Notes under the pieces: model-generated | Databases searched by the model: none | Told to the model about the DNA's origin: nothing | What the model saw: the letters and a program-made list of their open reading frames with translations, nothing else | Part shown: one piece after another, positions 38,098 through 46,414 of the stretch | Numbering within the stretch: the stretch's first letter is position 1 | Layout: each line of letters begins with the position of its first letter | Position numbers and translations under genes: made by a program | Origin: Cupriavidus consociatus | Lineage (GTDB): Bacteria > Pseudomonadota > Gammaproteobacteria > Burkholderiales > Burkholderiaceae | Direction of reading: 5' to 3' | NCBI RefSeq assembly: GCF_017814975.1 | Contig: NZ_JAGIQA010000005.1 | Location: forward strand, 248,001-312,000 | Length of the DNA stretch: 64,000 nt

Positions 38098-39441
38098 ATG
38101 ACAACAGAGATCCCGGGGCAAGACCCAGGGCGCAAGCTACGCAAGGTGGTGACGTCGAGCACGATCGGCGCAATGGTCGAGTGGTACGACTTTTTCCTCT
38201 ATGGGGTCGTGGCGGGGCTGGTGTTCAACAAGCTCTACTTTCCTGCCGCCGATCCTGTCGTGGGCACCCTGCTGGCGTACGCCACGTTCGCGGCGGGCTT
38301 CGTGGCGCGGCCACTGGGCGGCGTCATCTTCGGGCATTTCGGCGACACGCTGGGCCGCAAGCGCATGCTGGTCCTCACGCTGATGATCATGGGCGTTGCC
38401 ACCACGGCGATCGGCCTGATCCCGACCTATGAACAGATCGGGCTCTGGGCGCCGGTCCTTCTGCTGGTGTGCCGGATCGCGCAGGGCATCGGGCTCGGCG
38501 GAGAGTGGGGCGGTGCGGTGCTGATGACGTTCGAGAGCGCGCCCGCCCGGCGCCGCGGGTTCTTCGCCAGCCTGCCGCAGACCGGGATGTCGCTGGGGCT
38601 GGTATTGGCGAGCGGCATCATTGCGCTGCTGTCGTTCCTGCTGTCGGACCAGGATTTCCTCGCCTGGGGATGGCGGATCGGCTTCCTGCTCAGCGCGGTG
38701 ATGGTGATCATCGGCTCGTACATGCGGACGCACGTGGAAGAGTCGCCCGAGTTCGCCGAGCGGCAACGCGGCACGGCAAGGCCGAAGTCGTTGCCCTTCG
38801 TCACGATGCTGCGCCAATACCCGGGCGTAGTGCTGGCATGCATGGGCGCGCGTTTCATCGACGGCGTGTTCTTCAATGTGTTCGGCGTGTTCTCGCTGTC
38901 CTATCTCACGCAGACACTGCAGTTGTCGCGTAACGATGCGCTGCTGGGCGTGCTGATCGGTGCTGGCGTCATGACCTTTTTCATCCCGCTCTGGGGGGCG
39001 GTGTCCGACCGGCTTGGCCGTCCGCTGGTCTACGGTACCGGCGCGCTGCTGGCGGGTTTGTCGGCGTTTCCCGCGTTCTGGCTGATGCAGCATTCGGGCG
39101 GCAACGTGTGGCTGGTATGGGCGGCCATCATCCTGCCGTTCGGTGTCTTCCACGCCGCCGTGTTCGGCACCATGTCGTCGATGTTCTCGGAGGTGTTCGA
39201 CGCAGGCGTGCGCTATACCGGCATCTCGTTCGTGTACCAGTTCGCCGGCGTGTTCGCGGGCGGGCTGACGCCGATCATCGCGACCTGGCTCAATGCCCGG
39301 GCGGGCGGCGAACCCTGGTACCTGTGCGCCTATGTGCTGGCCATCGGCCTGCTCAGCGCGGCATGCACCATGTGGATCGCCCGGCGGCAGACGCGCGCAG
39401 GCGCCTGCGGCAGCCTCGCACCCTCCGAGGCGAACGCCTGA
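38098..39441 (+). CDS. hpsU: MFS transporter, probable DHPS uptake (HpsU-like)
   Basis: A 447-residue, 12-helix metabolite:H+ symporter of the MFS. Start at 38098 has AGGAGA upstream. Signatures are STIGAMVEWYDFFLYG in helix 1, GHFGDTLGRKRMLVLTL in loop 2-3 and RIAQGIGLGGEWGGAVLM in helix 4. It lies between the SDR and the zinc alcohol dehydrogenase of the DHPS cluster, as HpsU does in JMP134. The substrate is therefore inferred from context. Confidence 0.82.
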   Translation: MTTEIPGQDPGRKLRKVVTSSTIGAMVEWYDFFLYGVVAGLVFNKLYFPAADPVVGTLLAYATFAAGFVARPLGGVIFGHFGDTLGRKRMLVLTLMIMGVATTAIGLIPTYEQIGLWAPVLLLVCRIAQGIGLGGEWGGAVLMTFESAPARRRGFFASLPQTGMSLGLVLASGIIALLSFLLSDQDFLAWGWRIGFLLSAVMVIIGSYMRTHVEESPEFAERQRGTARPKSLPFVTMLRQYPGVVLACMGARFIDGVFFNVFGVFSLSYLTQTLQLSRNDALLGVLIGAGVMTFFIPLWGAVSDRLGRPLVYGTGALLAGLSAFPAFWLMQHSGGNVWLVWAAIILPFGVFHAAVFGTMSSMFSEVFDAGVRYTGISFVYQFAGVFAGGLTPIIATWLNARAGGEPWYLCAYVLAIGLLSAACTMWIARRQTRAGACGSLAPSEANA

Positions 39442-39450
39442 TTTCCTCCC

Positions 39451-39483
39451 AGGCGGCTTGTGCCGCCTTCCCCTGTTTTTTTT
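39451..39483 (+). terminator. Possible attenuating terminator between hpsU and the zinc dehydrogenase
   Basis: A 7-bp stem (AGGCGGC / GCCGCCT) with a 4-base loop, followed after 6 bases by a run of nine T. The gap before the T-run makes it a weak terminator; it may lower expression of the following genes. It is the only such signal within the cluster. Confidence 0.5.
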
Positions 39484-39511
39484 CCCTTGATCCGCCTCGG
39501 ATGGCCAAGCC

Positions 39512-40525
39512 ATGAAAGCTATCGTCTATACCGAACCGAATGCGGTCGCGCTGCTCGAGCGCGACATGCCGACCCTGCAGCCGGGTGAAGCCCTGTTGCG
39601 CATCGATGCCACCGGCATCTGCGGCTCCGACCTGCACGCCTATCATGGCCACGATCCGCGTCGCAAGCCGGGGCTTGTGCTGGGACATGAATTCGCGGGC
39701 ACCGTGGTGGCAACTTCCGACCCGCAGCGGATGCCTGCCGGTACCCGCGTCACTGCCAACCCGCTGGTCACCTGCGGGCACTGCGACTTCTGCCTGCAAG
39801 GACGCGACAACCTCTGCGCCAATCGCGGCATGGTCGGCATGAGTCGGCCCGGTGCGTTGTCTGAATACCTGTCGGTTCCGATTCGCTGCGCGATCCCGAT
39901 CCCGGACCAGCTTGCCAGCGTACCGGCGGCCCTGGCGGAGCCCGCGGCCACCGCGCTGCACGCGCTCAATCTCTCGATGCGGGCGATGGTGCGGCCCCTG
40001 CCGGAGGCGCGAACGCTCGTCATCGGCGGCGGTGCGATCGGCATGCTCACGGCTGCCCTGGTGAAATCGTACGGCGGGCGCCGCGTCACGGTGGCCGAAA
40101 CCAATGCCTTGCGCCGCGCCTCCATTACCCGGCACGTGGACTGTGAAACCGTCGATCCGCTGTCAGCCCCGCCGCAGACGTCCGAGTATGACCTGGTGGT
40201 CGATGCCGTCGGCGCCAAGGCCACGCGAAACCTCGCGCTCGCGGCGGCACGGCCGGGGAGCGTCGTCATGCATATCGGGCTGCAGGACTGGGCCAGCGAG
40301 ATCGACATGCGCAAGCTCACGCTCGCCGAGCTGACGCTGCTCGGCACGTACACGTACACCATGGCCGACCTGCGCGCCACGGTTGCTGCGCTGGCGGCCG
40401 GCAGCTTCGGCGACCTGGCGTGGGTCGAGACCCGTGCGCTGGCTGAGGGGCCGGAAGCATTTGCCGACCTGGCAGCGGGCCGCGTTGCGGCTGCCAAGGT
40501 CGTGCTGCTGCCGGAAGCGGCCTGA
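39512..40525 (+). CDS. Zinc-dependent alcohol dehydrogenase, probable DHPS 2-dehydrogenase (HpsP-like)
   Basis: A 337-residue medium-chain dehydrogenase. Catalytic zinc ligands are in GICGSDLHAYHG and LVLGHEFAGTVV; the structural zinc loop is VTCGHCDFCLQGRDNLC. The cofactor site is VIGGGAIGMLTAALVKSYGG. It follows hpsU by 70 bases. Together with the SDR it would make the pair of 2-dehydrogenases that epimerise DHPS. Distant kinship is to sorbitol/threonine dehydrogenases, which would be the alternative reading without this context. Confidence 0.8.
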   Translation: MKAIVYTEPNAVALLERDMPTLQPGEALLRIDATGICGSDLHAYHGHDPRRKPGLVLGHEFAGTVVATSDPQRMPAGTRVTANPLVTCGHCDFCLQGRDNLCANRGMVGMSRPGALSEYLSVPIRCAIPIPDQLASVPAALAEPAATALHALNLSMRAMVRPLPEARTLVIGGGAIGMLTAALVKSYGGRRVTVAETNALRRASITRHVDCETVDPLSAPPQTSEYDLVVDAVGAKATRNLALAAARPGSVVMHIGLQDWASEIDMRKLTLAELTLLGTYTYTMADLRATVAALAAGSFGDLAWVETRALAEGPEAFADLAAGRVAAAKVVLLPEAA

Positions 40526-40584
40526 CGGATCGAGGCCGGACAAAATGCCGTTTCATGCTCAACCAAGTGATATATATGAGTTAG

Positions 40585-40613
40585 TTGACATGGATCTTTA
40601 GCTTGCCTAAGAT
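40585..40613 (+). promoter_or_regulatory. Sigma-70 promoter for suyAB with an internal inverted repeat
   Basis: TTGACA (40585-40590), a 17-base spacer and TAAGAT (40608-40613): near-consensus. The spacer and -10 form an imperfect inverted repeat, ATCTTTAG (40594-40601) to CCTAAGAT (40606-40613), a good position for a repressor. An AT-rich stretch lies just before the -35. This gives suyAB its own promoter, separate from that of hpsN. Confidence 0.65.
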
Positions 40614-40658
40614 GGTTTCACAGACAACCCGCACAACCGACCCACAGAGGAGACAACG

Positions 40659-40940
40659 ATGATTCACGTAGTGCTGCACGACGCCAAGGACACCGTGGCG
40701 GTGGCCGTGGTGGAAGGGATCCAGGCCGGCACCAAGCTGAACGCCTGGATCATGGATGAGGACAAGATCGTGACCGTGACCGCGCTGCAGCCGATCCCCA
40801 TCGGCCACAAGGTGGCGCTGTGCGACATGGATCCCAACGACACCGTCTACAAGTACGGCATCGACATCGGCAAGGTGGTGGCGCCGATCAAGGCGGGCGA
40901 ACACGCCCACGTCCACAACATCAAGACCAAGCGCTGGTAA
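40659..40940 (+). CDS. suyA: (2R)-sulfolactate sulfo-lyase, small subunit SuyA
   Basis: SuyA and SuyB together cleave (R)-sulfolactate to pyruvate and bisulfite. SuyA is 93 residues, a SAF-type domain like the N-terminal part of altronate dehydratase (UxaA): MIHVVLHDAKDTVAVAVVEG, then LQPIPIGHKVALCDM and the His-containing end EHAHVHNIKTKRW. A strong ribosome site (GAGGAGA) precedes the ATG. suyB begins 54 bases later. Pairing of a UxaA-N-like subunit with a UxaA-C-like subunit inside a sulfonate cluster makes the assignment firm. Confidence 0.9.
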   Translation: MIHVVLHDAKDTVAVAVVEGIQAGTKLNAWIMDEDKIVTVTALQPIPIGHKVALCDMDPNDTVYKYGIDIGKVVAPIKAGEHAHVHNIKTKRW

Positions 40941-40994
40941 GCCGCGCCCTGTCCCCGCCATTCATCTCCCCACCCCATACCCGAGACCCAAGCC

Positions 40995-42170
40995 ATGTCC
41001 GTGATCGATCAAAACACCACCTTCTGGGGCTACCGCCGCGACAACGGCCGCGTCGGCGTGCGCAACCACGTCATCATCCTGCCGCTGGACGACCTGTCCA
41101 ACGCCGCCGCCGAGGCGGTTGCCGTCGCCATCAAGGGCACCATGGCGATTCCCCATCCGTATGGCCGGCTGCAGTTCGGGCCGGACCTGGACCTGCACTT
41201 CCGCACGCTGATCGGCGCAGGCAGCAATCCCAATGTCGCCGCCGTGGTGGTGATCGGCATCGAGGACGGCTGGACCAAGAAGGTGGTCGATGGCATCGCC
41301 AGGACCGGCAAGCCGGTGGTCGGCTTCGGCATCGAGGGCCATGGCGACCATGACACCATCATGCGGGCGTCGAAGGCCGCGAAGGAGTACGTGCAGTACG
41401 CCACCGCGCTGCACCGCGTGGAATGTCCGATCAGCGAGTTGTGGGTGTCGACCAAGTGCGGCGAGTCGGATACGACATCCGGCTGCGGCGCCAACCCCAC
41501 CGTCGGCAATGCCTTCGACAAGCTGCATCCGCTCGGCACCACGCTGGTCTTCGGCGAGACCTCCGAGCTGACCGGCGGCGAGCATATCGTGGCGGCGCGC
41601 TGCGCCAACGACGAAGTGCGCCACCAGTTCATGGCCATGTTCGAGCGCTACCAGGGCATGATCGACCGCTGGAAGACCTCGGACCTGTCGGAGTCGCAGC
41701 CGACCAAGGGCAATATCGCCGGCGGCCTCACCACGATCGAAGAGAAGGCGCTGGGCAACATCCAGAAGATCGGCAAGAAGTGCACGGTCGACGGCGTGCT
41801 CGACAAGGCCGAGGAGCCGACTCACCCGGGCCTGTGGTTCATGGATTCGTCGTCGGCCGCGGCGGAGATGGTCACGCTGTGCGCCGCCGCCGGATATGTG
41901 GTGCATTTCTTCCCGACCGGGCAGGGCAACGTGATCGGCAACCCGATCGTGCCGGTGATCAAGCTGTGCGCTAATCCGCGCACGGTGCGGCTGATGAGCG
42001 AGCATATGGACGTCGATTGCTCGGGCCTGCTGCAGCGAGAGCTGACGCTGGACCAGACCGGCGACAAGCTGCTCGAGTGCATGCTGGCCACGGTCAACGG
42101 GCGCTGGACCGCGGCGGAAGCGCTCGGTCACCGCGAGTTCGTGCTGACCCGCATCCACGAGTCGGCATGA
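40995..42170 (+). CDS. suyB: (2R)-sulfolactate sulfo-lyase, large subunit SuyB
   Basis: The catalytic large subunit, 391 residues, of the UxaA/GarD dehydratase superfamily, which uses a metal ion. Family segments include [20 protein letters not shown] at the N-terminus, [26 protein letters not shown] (quoted as one motif region; Cys residues near position 155), [17 protein letters not shown] and [21 protein letters not shown]. It carries out the desulfonating step of the pathway. The stop overlaps the slcC start, so the sulfolactate genes are translationally coupled. Confidence 0.9.
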   Translation: MSVIDQNTTFWGYRRDNGRVGVRNHVIILPLDDLSNAAAEAVAVAIKGTMAIPHPYGRLQFGPDLDLHFRTLIGAGSNPNVAAVVVIGIEDGWTKKVVDGIARTGKPVVGFGIEGHGDHDTIMRASKAAKEYVQYATALHRVECPISELWVSTKCGESDTTSGCGANPTVGNAFDKLHPLGTTLVFGETSELTGGEHIVAARCANDEVRHQFMAMFERYQGMIDRWKTSDLSESQPTKGNIAGGLTTIEEKALGNIQKIGKKCTVDGVLDKAEEPTHPGLWFMDSSSAAAEMVTLCAAAGYVVHFFPTGQGNVIGNPIVPVIKLCANPRTVRLMSEHMDVDCSGLLQRELTLDQTGDKLLECMLATVNGRWTAAEALGHREFVLTRIHESA

Positions 42171-43105
42171 TGAAGCGGATCTGCATCAGCGAGTTCATGG
42201 ACGATGCGGCGGTGCAGGCGCTGCGGGCGGGCTTCGACCTGCGCTACGAGCCGGGCTGGGTGGACCGCCGCGCCGAACTGCTCGATGCGCTGCCCGGCGC
42301 GCAGGCGCTGATCGTGCGCAACCGCACGCAGGTCGACGCGGCGCTGCTCGCCGGTGCGCCGTCGCTGCGCGTGGTCGGGCGGCTCGGGGTCGGGCTCGAC
42401 AATATCGATGTCGAGGCCTGCCGCGAGCGCGGCATCCGCGTGATCCCCGCGGCCGGGGCCAATGCGCGCTCGGTGGCCGAGTACGTGGTCGCCACCGCGG
42501 CGCTGCTGCTGCGCGGCGCCTACGGCAGCAGCGCGCAAGTGGCCGCAGGGCAGTGGCCGCGCGCACGACTGTCCGGCGGCAGGGAGGCACTCGGCAAGAC
42601 GCTGGGGCTGGTGGGCTTCGGCGACATCGGCAGGCAGGCCGCCGCGCTGGCGCAGGCGTTCGGCATGCAGGTAGTGGCGCATGACCCGATGCTGTCCGCG
42701 GCCGACCCGGCATGGGCGCGGACCGGCGTGCGCAGCGTTGCGCTCGACACGCTGCTGGCGCAATCCGACGCGGTCAGCCTGCATGTGCCGCTGGTCGCCG
42801 CCACGCGGCATCTGCTCGACGCGCGGCGAATCGCCGGCATGAAGCGTGGTGCGGTGCTGATCAACACGGCCCGCGGCGGCGTGGTCGACGAGGCCGCACT
42901 GGCGCAGGCGCTGCGGGACGGGCATCTCGGCGGCGCGGCGCTCGACGTCTTCGAACATGAACCCTTGCCCGCAGGCAGCGTACTCGCCGACGTGCCCAAC
43001 CTGATCCTGACGCCGCATATCGGCGGCGTGACGCAGGAGGCCAATGCGCGGGTCTCGATGATGATCGCGCAACAGGTGCGACAGACGCTGGAGGACATGA
43101 CATGA
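42167..43105 (+). CDS. slcC: (S)-sulfolactate dehydrogenase SlcC
   Basis: SlcC oxidises (S)-sulfolactate to sulfopyruvate with NAD+; with ComC it acts as a two-enzyme sulfolactate racemase. The 312-residue D-2-hydroxyacid dehydrogenase fold shows the NAD motif [16 protein letters not shown], the catalytic Arg in [15 protein letters not shown], Glu in [10 protein letters not shown] and His in [14 protein letters not shown]. There are two possible ATGs in tandem (42167 and 42170). It overlaps suyB and comC by 4 bases on each side. The specific substrate is inferred from the neighbours. Confidence 0.85.
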   Translation: MMKRICISEFMDDAAVQALRAGFDLRYEPGWVDRRAELLDALPGAQALIVRNRTQVDAALLAGAPSLRVVGRLGVGLDNIDVEACRERGIRVIPAAGANARSVAEYVVATAALLLRGAYGSSAQVAAGQWPRARLSGGREALGKTLGLVGFGDIGRQAAALAQAFGMQVVAHDPMLSAADPAWARTGVRSVALDTLLAQSDAVSLHVPLVAATRHLLDARRIAGMKRGAVLINTARGGVVDEAALAQALRDGHLGGAALDVFEHEPLPAGSVLADVPNLILTPHIGGVTQEANARVSMMIAQQVRQTLEDMT

Positions 43106-44127
43106 GCCGGGTGCCGGTCACGCAATTGGAGCGGATCGCCAATGCCGCGCTGCGGCGTGCGGGGGCGAGCAAGCTGCAGGCCGATGCCACGGCTGCGGCG
43201 CTGGTGCGTGCCGATGCGGCGGGGCTGGCGTCGCATGGCGTATCGCGCGTACCGATGTATGTGGCGCACCTGCACGCGGATCGTGTCGACGGCCGTGCCA
43301 CGCCCACGGTGAGCCGCACACGGGCCAGTGCCGCGCTGGTCGATGCGGGGTGCGGCTTCGCCTTCCCGGCATGCGACCTGGCAATCGCCGAGGCAATGGG
43401 CCGGGCCTATGAAACCGGTGTCGGTGTCGCGGCGGTCACCAACAGCCACCACTTCGGCGCTGCCGCGCTGCCGCTCGATGCGGTGGCGCGCGTGGGCATG
43501 GTGGGCATCGCCATGGGCAACTCGCCGGCAGCGATGCCTGCCTGGGGAGGACGGCGCCCGCTGTTCGGCACCAACCCCATTGCCGCGGTGTTTCCGCGCC
43601 GGGGCCACGCGCCGGTCGTGATCGATCTGTCGTTGTCCGAGGTCGCGCGCGGCAAGATCATGGTGGCTGCCAAGCAGGGCAAGCCGATCCCGCTGGGCTG
43701 GGCTCTGGACGAGGCCGGCCAGCCGACGACCGATGCGCAGGCCGCGCTGCGCGGGTCGATGCTGCCCGCGGGCGGCGTCAAGGGCGCGATGCTGGCGCTG
43801 ATGGTCGAGCTGCTGGTGACTTCGCTGGCGGGCGCCAGCTTCGGCGCCGAAGCGGATTCCTTTTTCACCGACGCCGGTAACCGGCCGCGTATCGGCCAGC
43901 TCTTCATGGTGCTGGACCCGGGTGCGTTCGCGGGCTCCGACGCTTATGCCGGACGTGTCGAAGCCCTGTTGCAGGCGATGCTGGATGACGAGGGCACGCG
44001 CCTGCCCGGCGCGCGGCGCGATGCCGCGCAGGCCGACGCGCAGGCCCACGGCATAGACATCCCCGACGCCCTGCTCGATGCGCTGCGCGAACTGGCGGGC
44101 GAGGCGGTGCAGGAGGGCAAGGCCTAG
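43102..44127 (+). CDS. comC: (R)-sulfolactate dehydrogenase ComC
   Basis: ComC reduces sulfopyruvate to (R)-sulfolactate, the isomer SuyAB can use. The 341 residues belong to the malate/L-sulfolactate dehydrogenase (Ldh_2) family: ASHGVSRVPMYVAHLHADR near residue 35, catalytic His in VTNSHHFGAAALPL, FGTNPIAAVFPRRG, and GGVKGAMLALMVELL. It starts within the slcC stop. The name follows the archaeal coenzyme M enzyme of this family; in this operon it serves catabolism. Confidence 0.85.
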   Translation: MSRVPVTQLERIANAALRRAGASKLQADATAAALVRADAAGLASHGVSRVPMYVAHLHADRVDGRATPTVSRTRASAALVDAGCGFAFPACDLAIAEAMGRAYETGVGVAAVTNSHHFGAAALPLDAVARVGMVGIAMGNSPAAMPAWGGRRPLFGTNPIAAVFPRRGHAPVVIDLSLSEVARGKIMVAAKQGKPIPLGWALDEAGQPTTDAQAALRGSMLPAGGVKGAMLALMVELLVTSLAGASFGAEADSFFTDAGNRPRIGQLFMVLDPGAFAGSDAYAGRVEALLQAMLDDEGTRLPGARRDAAQADAQAHGIDIPDALLDALRELAGEAVQEGKA

Positions 44128-44204
44128 CGGTTTTCGATTCGATTCCCACCACGAAAGCGGACCCGACACAGAACGGGCCAGCGACCACAAAACGGAGACA
44201 CACC

Positions 44205-45236
44205 ATGTATCGAGGTTTGATTCGCACCGCGCTCAGGTACGGAGCCGGCGCGCTTGTCGCGTTGTCCGCAGTATCCACGCTTACCGGACTGGCCTCGGCG
44301 CCGGCCGCCGCACAGGGCACCGCGCAGGCGTCGGTGCCCGCCCATGACTATCCAGGCAAGCCGATCCGCTACGTGGTGCCGTTCGCGGCCGGTGGCCTGA
44401 CTGACATCATGGCGCGGCTGGTCGGGCACCAGCTAGCGGAAGAATGGAAGCGGCCCGTGGTGGTCGACAACAAGCCCGGCGGCAACGCGAACATCGGCGC
44501 CGACCAGGTCGCCAAGGCACCTGCCGACGGCTATACCTGGCTCGCGGTCACGCTGACCCATGCTTCCAATGTCACGCTGTTCCCCAAGCTGCCGTTCAGC
44601 ATGCAGAAGGACCTGGTGCCGGTGGCGCGCATCGCCTCGTCGCCCATGCTGGTGGTGGTGCCGGCCAGTTCGCCGGTCAAGTCGATGAAGGACCTGGCCG
44701 CGGCGGCGCAGAAGGGCAAGCTCAATGCCGGCTCCAGCGGCAACGGTACGCCGCCGCACCTGACGCTGGCGCTGTTCGAAAGCCTGACCGGCGCCAACCT
44801 GACCCATGTGCCGTACAAGGGCGGGGCGCCGTCGATGACGGACCTGATCGGCGGCCAGATCGATGTGGTGTTCTCGAATTTCCCGGAGTCGCTGGCCTAT
44901 GTGAAGGGCGGCAAGCTGCGCGCGCTGGCGGTGACCACGCGCGAGCGGCATCCGCTGCTGCCCGATGTGCCGACGGTGGCCGAGGCGGGCTATCCTGACC
45001 TGATCGTCGAGAACTGGACCGGCCTGATGATGCCGGCGGGGACGCCCAGGCCGATCGTCGACAAGGTCGCAGCGTCGGTGGCGCGCATGCTGCAGTCCGA
45101 CGCGCTGCGCGAGCGCATCGTGGCGGCCGGATTCAGCCCGGCGCCGCAGACCAGCGGCCCCTTCGCCGAATACTTCAACGGTGAGGTGACGCGGTGGGCA
45201 AGGCTGATCGAAGAGAAGCATATCCGCGCCGAATAG
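44205..45236 (+). CDS. Bug/TctC-type substrate-binding protein
   Basis: A periplasmic tripartite-tricarboxylate-transporter receptor, 343 residues. It has an N-terminal signal (LVALSAVSTLTGLASAPAAA), then YPGKPIRYVVPFAAGGLTDIMARL, VDNKPGGNANIGADQVAKAP, SGNGTPPHLTLALFESLTG and VPYKGGAPSMTDLIGGQIDV, all typical of Bug proteins that bind small carboxylates. It lies 77 bases after comC on the same strand. The membrane subunits TctA and TctB are absent, so it may serve a transporter elsewhere or act as a sensor. A sulfolactate ligand is likely but inferred. Confidence 0.87.
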   Translation: MYRGLIRTALRYGAGALVALSAVSTLTGLASAPAAAQGTAQASVPAHDYPGKPIRYVVPFAAGGLTDIMARLVGHQLAEEWKRPVVVDNKPGGNANIGADQVAKAPADGYTWLAVTLTHASNVTLFPKLPFSMQKDLVPVARIASSPMLVVVPASSPVKSMKDLAAAAQKGKLNAGSSGNGTPPHLTLALFESLTGANLTHVPYKGGAPSMTDLIGGQIDVVFSNFPESLAYVKGGKLRALAVTTRERHPLLPDVPTVAEAGYPDLIVENWTGLMMPAGTPRPIVDKVAASVARMLQSDALRERIVAAGFSPAPQTSGPFAEYFNGEVTRWARLIEEKHIRAE

Positions 45237-45281
45237 CGCCGGCTGGCCGGCCGTGCCAGGCACCAGAGGGCCTCCGGTATG

Positions 45282-45298
45282 ATCTGGCTTATCCAGAT
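45282..45298 (+). promoter_or_regulatory. Candidate operator and -10 of the GntR gene
   Basis: ATCTGG-CTTAT-CCAGAT is a perfect 6+5+6 inverted repeat. It directly overlaps a -10-like TATGAT (45278-45283), with a weak -35 (TGCCAG, 45255-45260). This is the usual place for autorepression by a GntR/HutC protein. It also argues that translation does not start at the ATG of 45279, which would sit inside the promoter. Confidence 0.55.
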
Positions 45299-45353
45299 GA
45301 ATCGGCCCGCGAATGCCGTCAGGCGGCGCGGGCCAGCGAACAGGGATTTCAAC

Positions 45354-46094
45354 GTGGGTGCCAGATTTGATGCCGCCAGCGCGATCGGCGGTGTCCTGTA
45401 CAAGGACGTCAAGCAGGCCATTCTCTCCGCACTGGCGGAGGGCGAGTGGAAGCCGGGTGAAGCCATTCCGTCCGAGCGCAAGCTGATCGAGCGCTTTGGC
45501 GTGTCGATCGGCACGTTGCGCAAGGCGATCGACGAACTGGTGGCCGAAGGCATCATGATCCGGCACCAGGGCCGCGGCACCTTCGTCGCCACGCACCGGC
45601 AGGAGGATCACTTCTTCCGCTTCTTCCGGATCGTGCGCCAGGATGGCCATCGCGAATATCCGACCGTGCGCCTGGCCAGGTTCCGGCGCGCGAAGGCCGA
45701 CAAGGAGGAGGCGGCCGCCCTGGGGCTGGCTGTTGGCGAACCCGTGTTTCGCTTCGCCAATGTCCTGTCGCTGGAAGGCACGCCGATGATGATCGATGCC
45801 ATCACCGTGCCGGAGGAGCGCTTCAAGGGCCTGACGGAGAAGCAGCTGCGCGAGCGGCCCAATACGCTCTACAACTTCTACCAGGATACCTTCGGCATCA
45901 ATATCATCCGCACCGAAGAGCGGCTGCGCTCGGCGCTGGCCGACGAGGATGACCACGAGCTGCTGGGCGTTGCCGTGGGCAGCCCGTTGCTGAAGATCCT
46001 GCGCGTGGCCTCGTCCTACCACGACGAGCGGATCGAGTACCGCGTGTCACGGCTCGATACCAGCCGGCATGAATTCCTGTTGTCGCAGCCGTAG
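45354..46094 (+). CDS. GntR/HutC-family regulator of the sulfolactate genes
   Basis: A repressor with an N-terminal winged helix (LYKDVKQAILSALAEGEWKPGE to RKLIERFGVSIGTLRKAIDEL) and a C-terminal UTRA ligand domain (RVASSYHDERIEYRVSRLDTSRHEF), i.e. the HutC branch. I choose GTG at 45354 because AGGGA lies 7 bases upstream and the earlier ATGs (45279, 45297) overlap a promoter-like -10 and palindrome; this gives 246 residues. It is the last gene of the cluster and probably controls suyAB-slcC-comC, with sulfolactate or a relative as inducer. Confidence 0.85.
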   Translation: MGARFDAASAIGGVLYKDVKQAILSALAEGEWKPGEAIPSERKLIERFGVSIGTLRKAIDELVAEGIMIRHQGRGTFVATHRQEDHFFRFFRIVRQDGHREYPTVRLARFRRAKADKEEAAALGLAVGEPVFRFANVLSLEGTPMMIDAITVPEERFKGLTEKQLRERPNTLYNFYQDTFGINIIRTEERLRSALADEDDHELLGVAVGSPLLKILRVASSYHDERIEYRVSRLDTSRHEFLLSQP

Positions 46095-46153
46095 GGCGTG
46101 ACGCTTCCGGCATCGAGAGCTATCGACCGGAAGCGCGCCTGGCAGTCCAAAGC

Positions 46154-46188
46154 AAAAAGCCGCGTTCTCTTGCGAGAACGCGGCTTTT
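46154..46188. terminator. Bidirectional terminator between the GntR gene and tRNA-Met
   Basis: A perfect 11-bp stem (GCCGCGTTCTC, 46159-46169, with its complement at 46174-46184), a 4-base loop and A5/T4 tracts on the flanks. It can stop the sulfonate transcript on the plus strand and tRNA-Met on the minus strand. Confidence 0.9.
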
Positions 46189-46196
46189 CAAATAGA

Positions 46197-46273
<77 letters not shown>

Positions 46274-46286
46274 AACGAAGACTGAG

Positions 46287-46314
46287 ATTATACATGGGCT
46301 TTCGGCACTGTCAA
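46287..46314 (-). promoter_or_regulatory. Consensus sigma-70 promoter for tRNA-Met
   Basis: Read on the minus strand: TTGACA (46314-46309), a 16-base spacer and TATAAT (46292-46287), both hexamers perfect. It lies 14 bases before the tRNA 5' end, as expected for a strong stable-RNA promoter. Confidence 0.85.
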
Positions 46315-46354
46315 CACCCTCGTACGAAGATTTTTTCGGGGCGCCGGCGTCCAT

Positions 46355-46386
46355 GAAAAAACGGCAGGCCGGGGCGGCCTGCCGTT
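46355..46386 (-). terminator. Rho-independent terminator of the MHS transporter gene
   Basis: An 11-bp stem (AACGGCAGGCC at 46360-46370 with its complement at 46376-46386), a 5-base loop and, on the minus strand, a T-run. It lies 29 bases after the transporter stop and keeps that transcript out of the tRNA gene. Confidence 0.9.
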
Positions 46387-46414
46387 GTGGTCACGGTCTC
46401 GTCCAGCCGACCGT

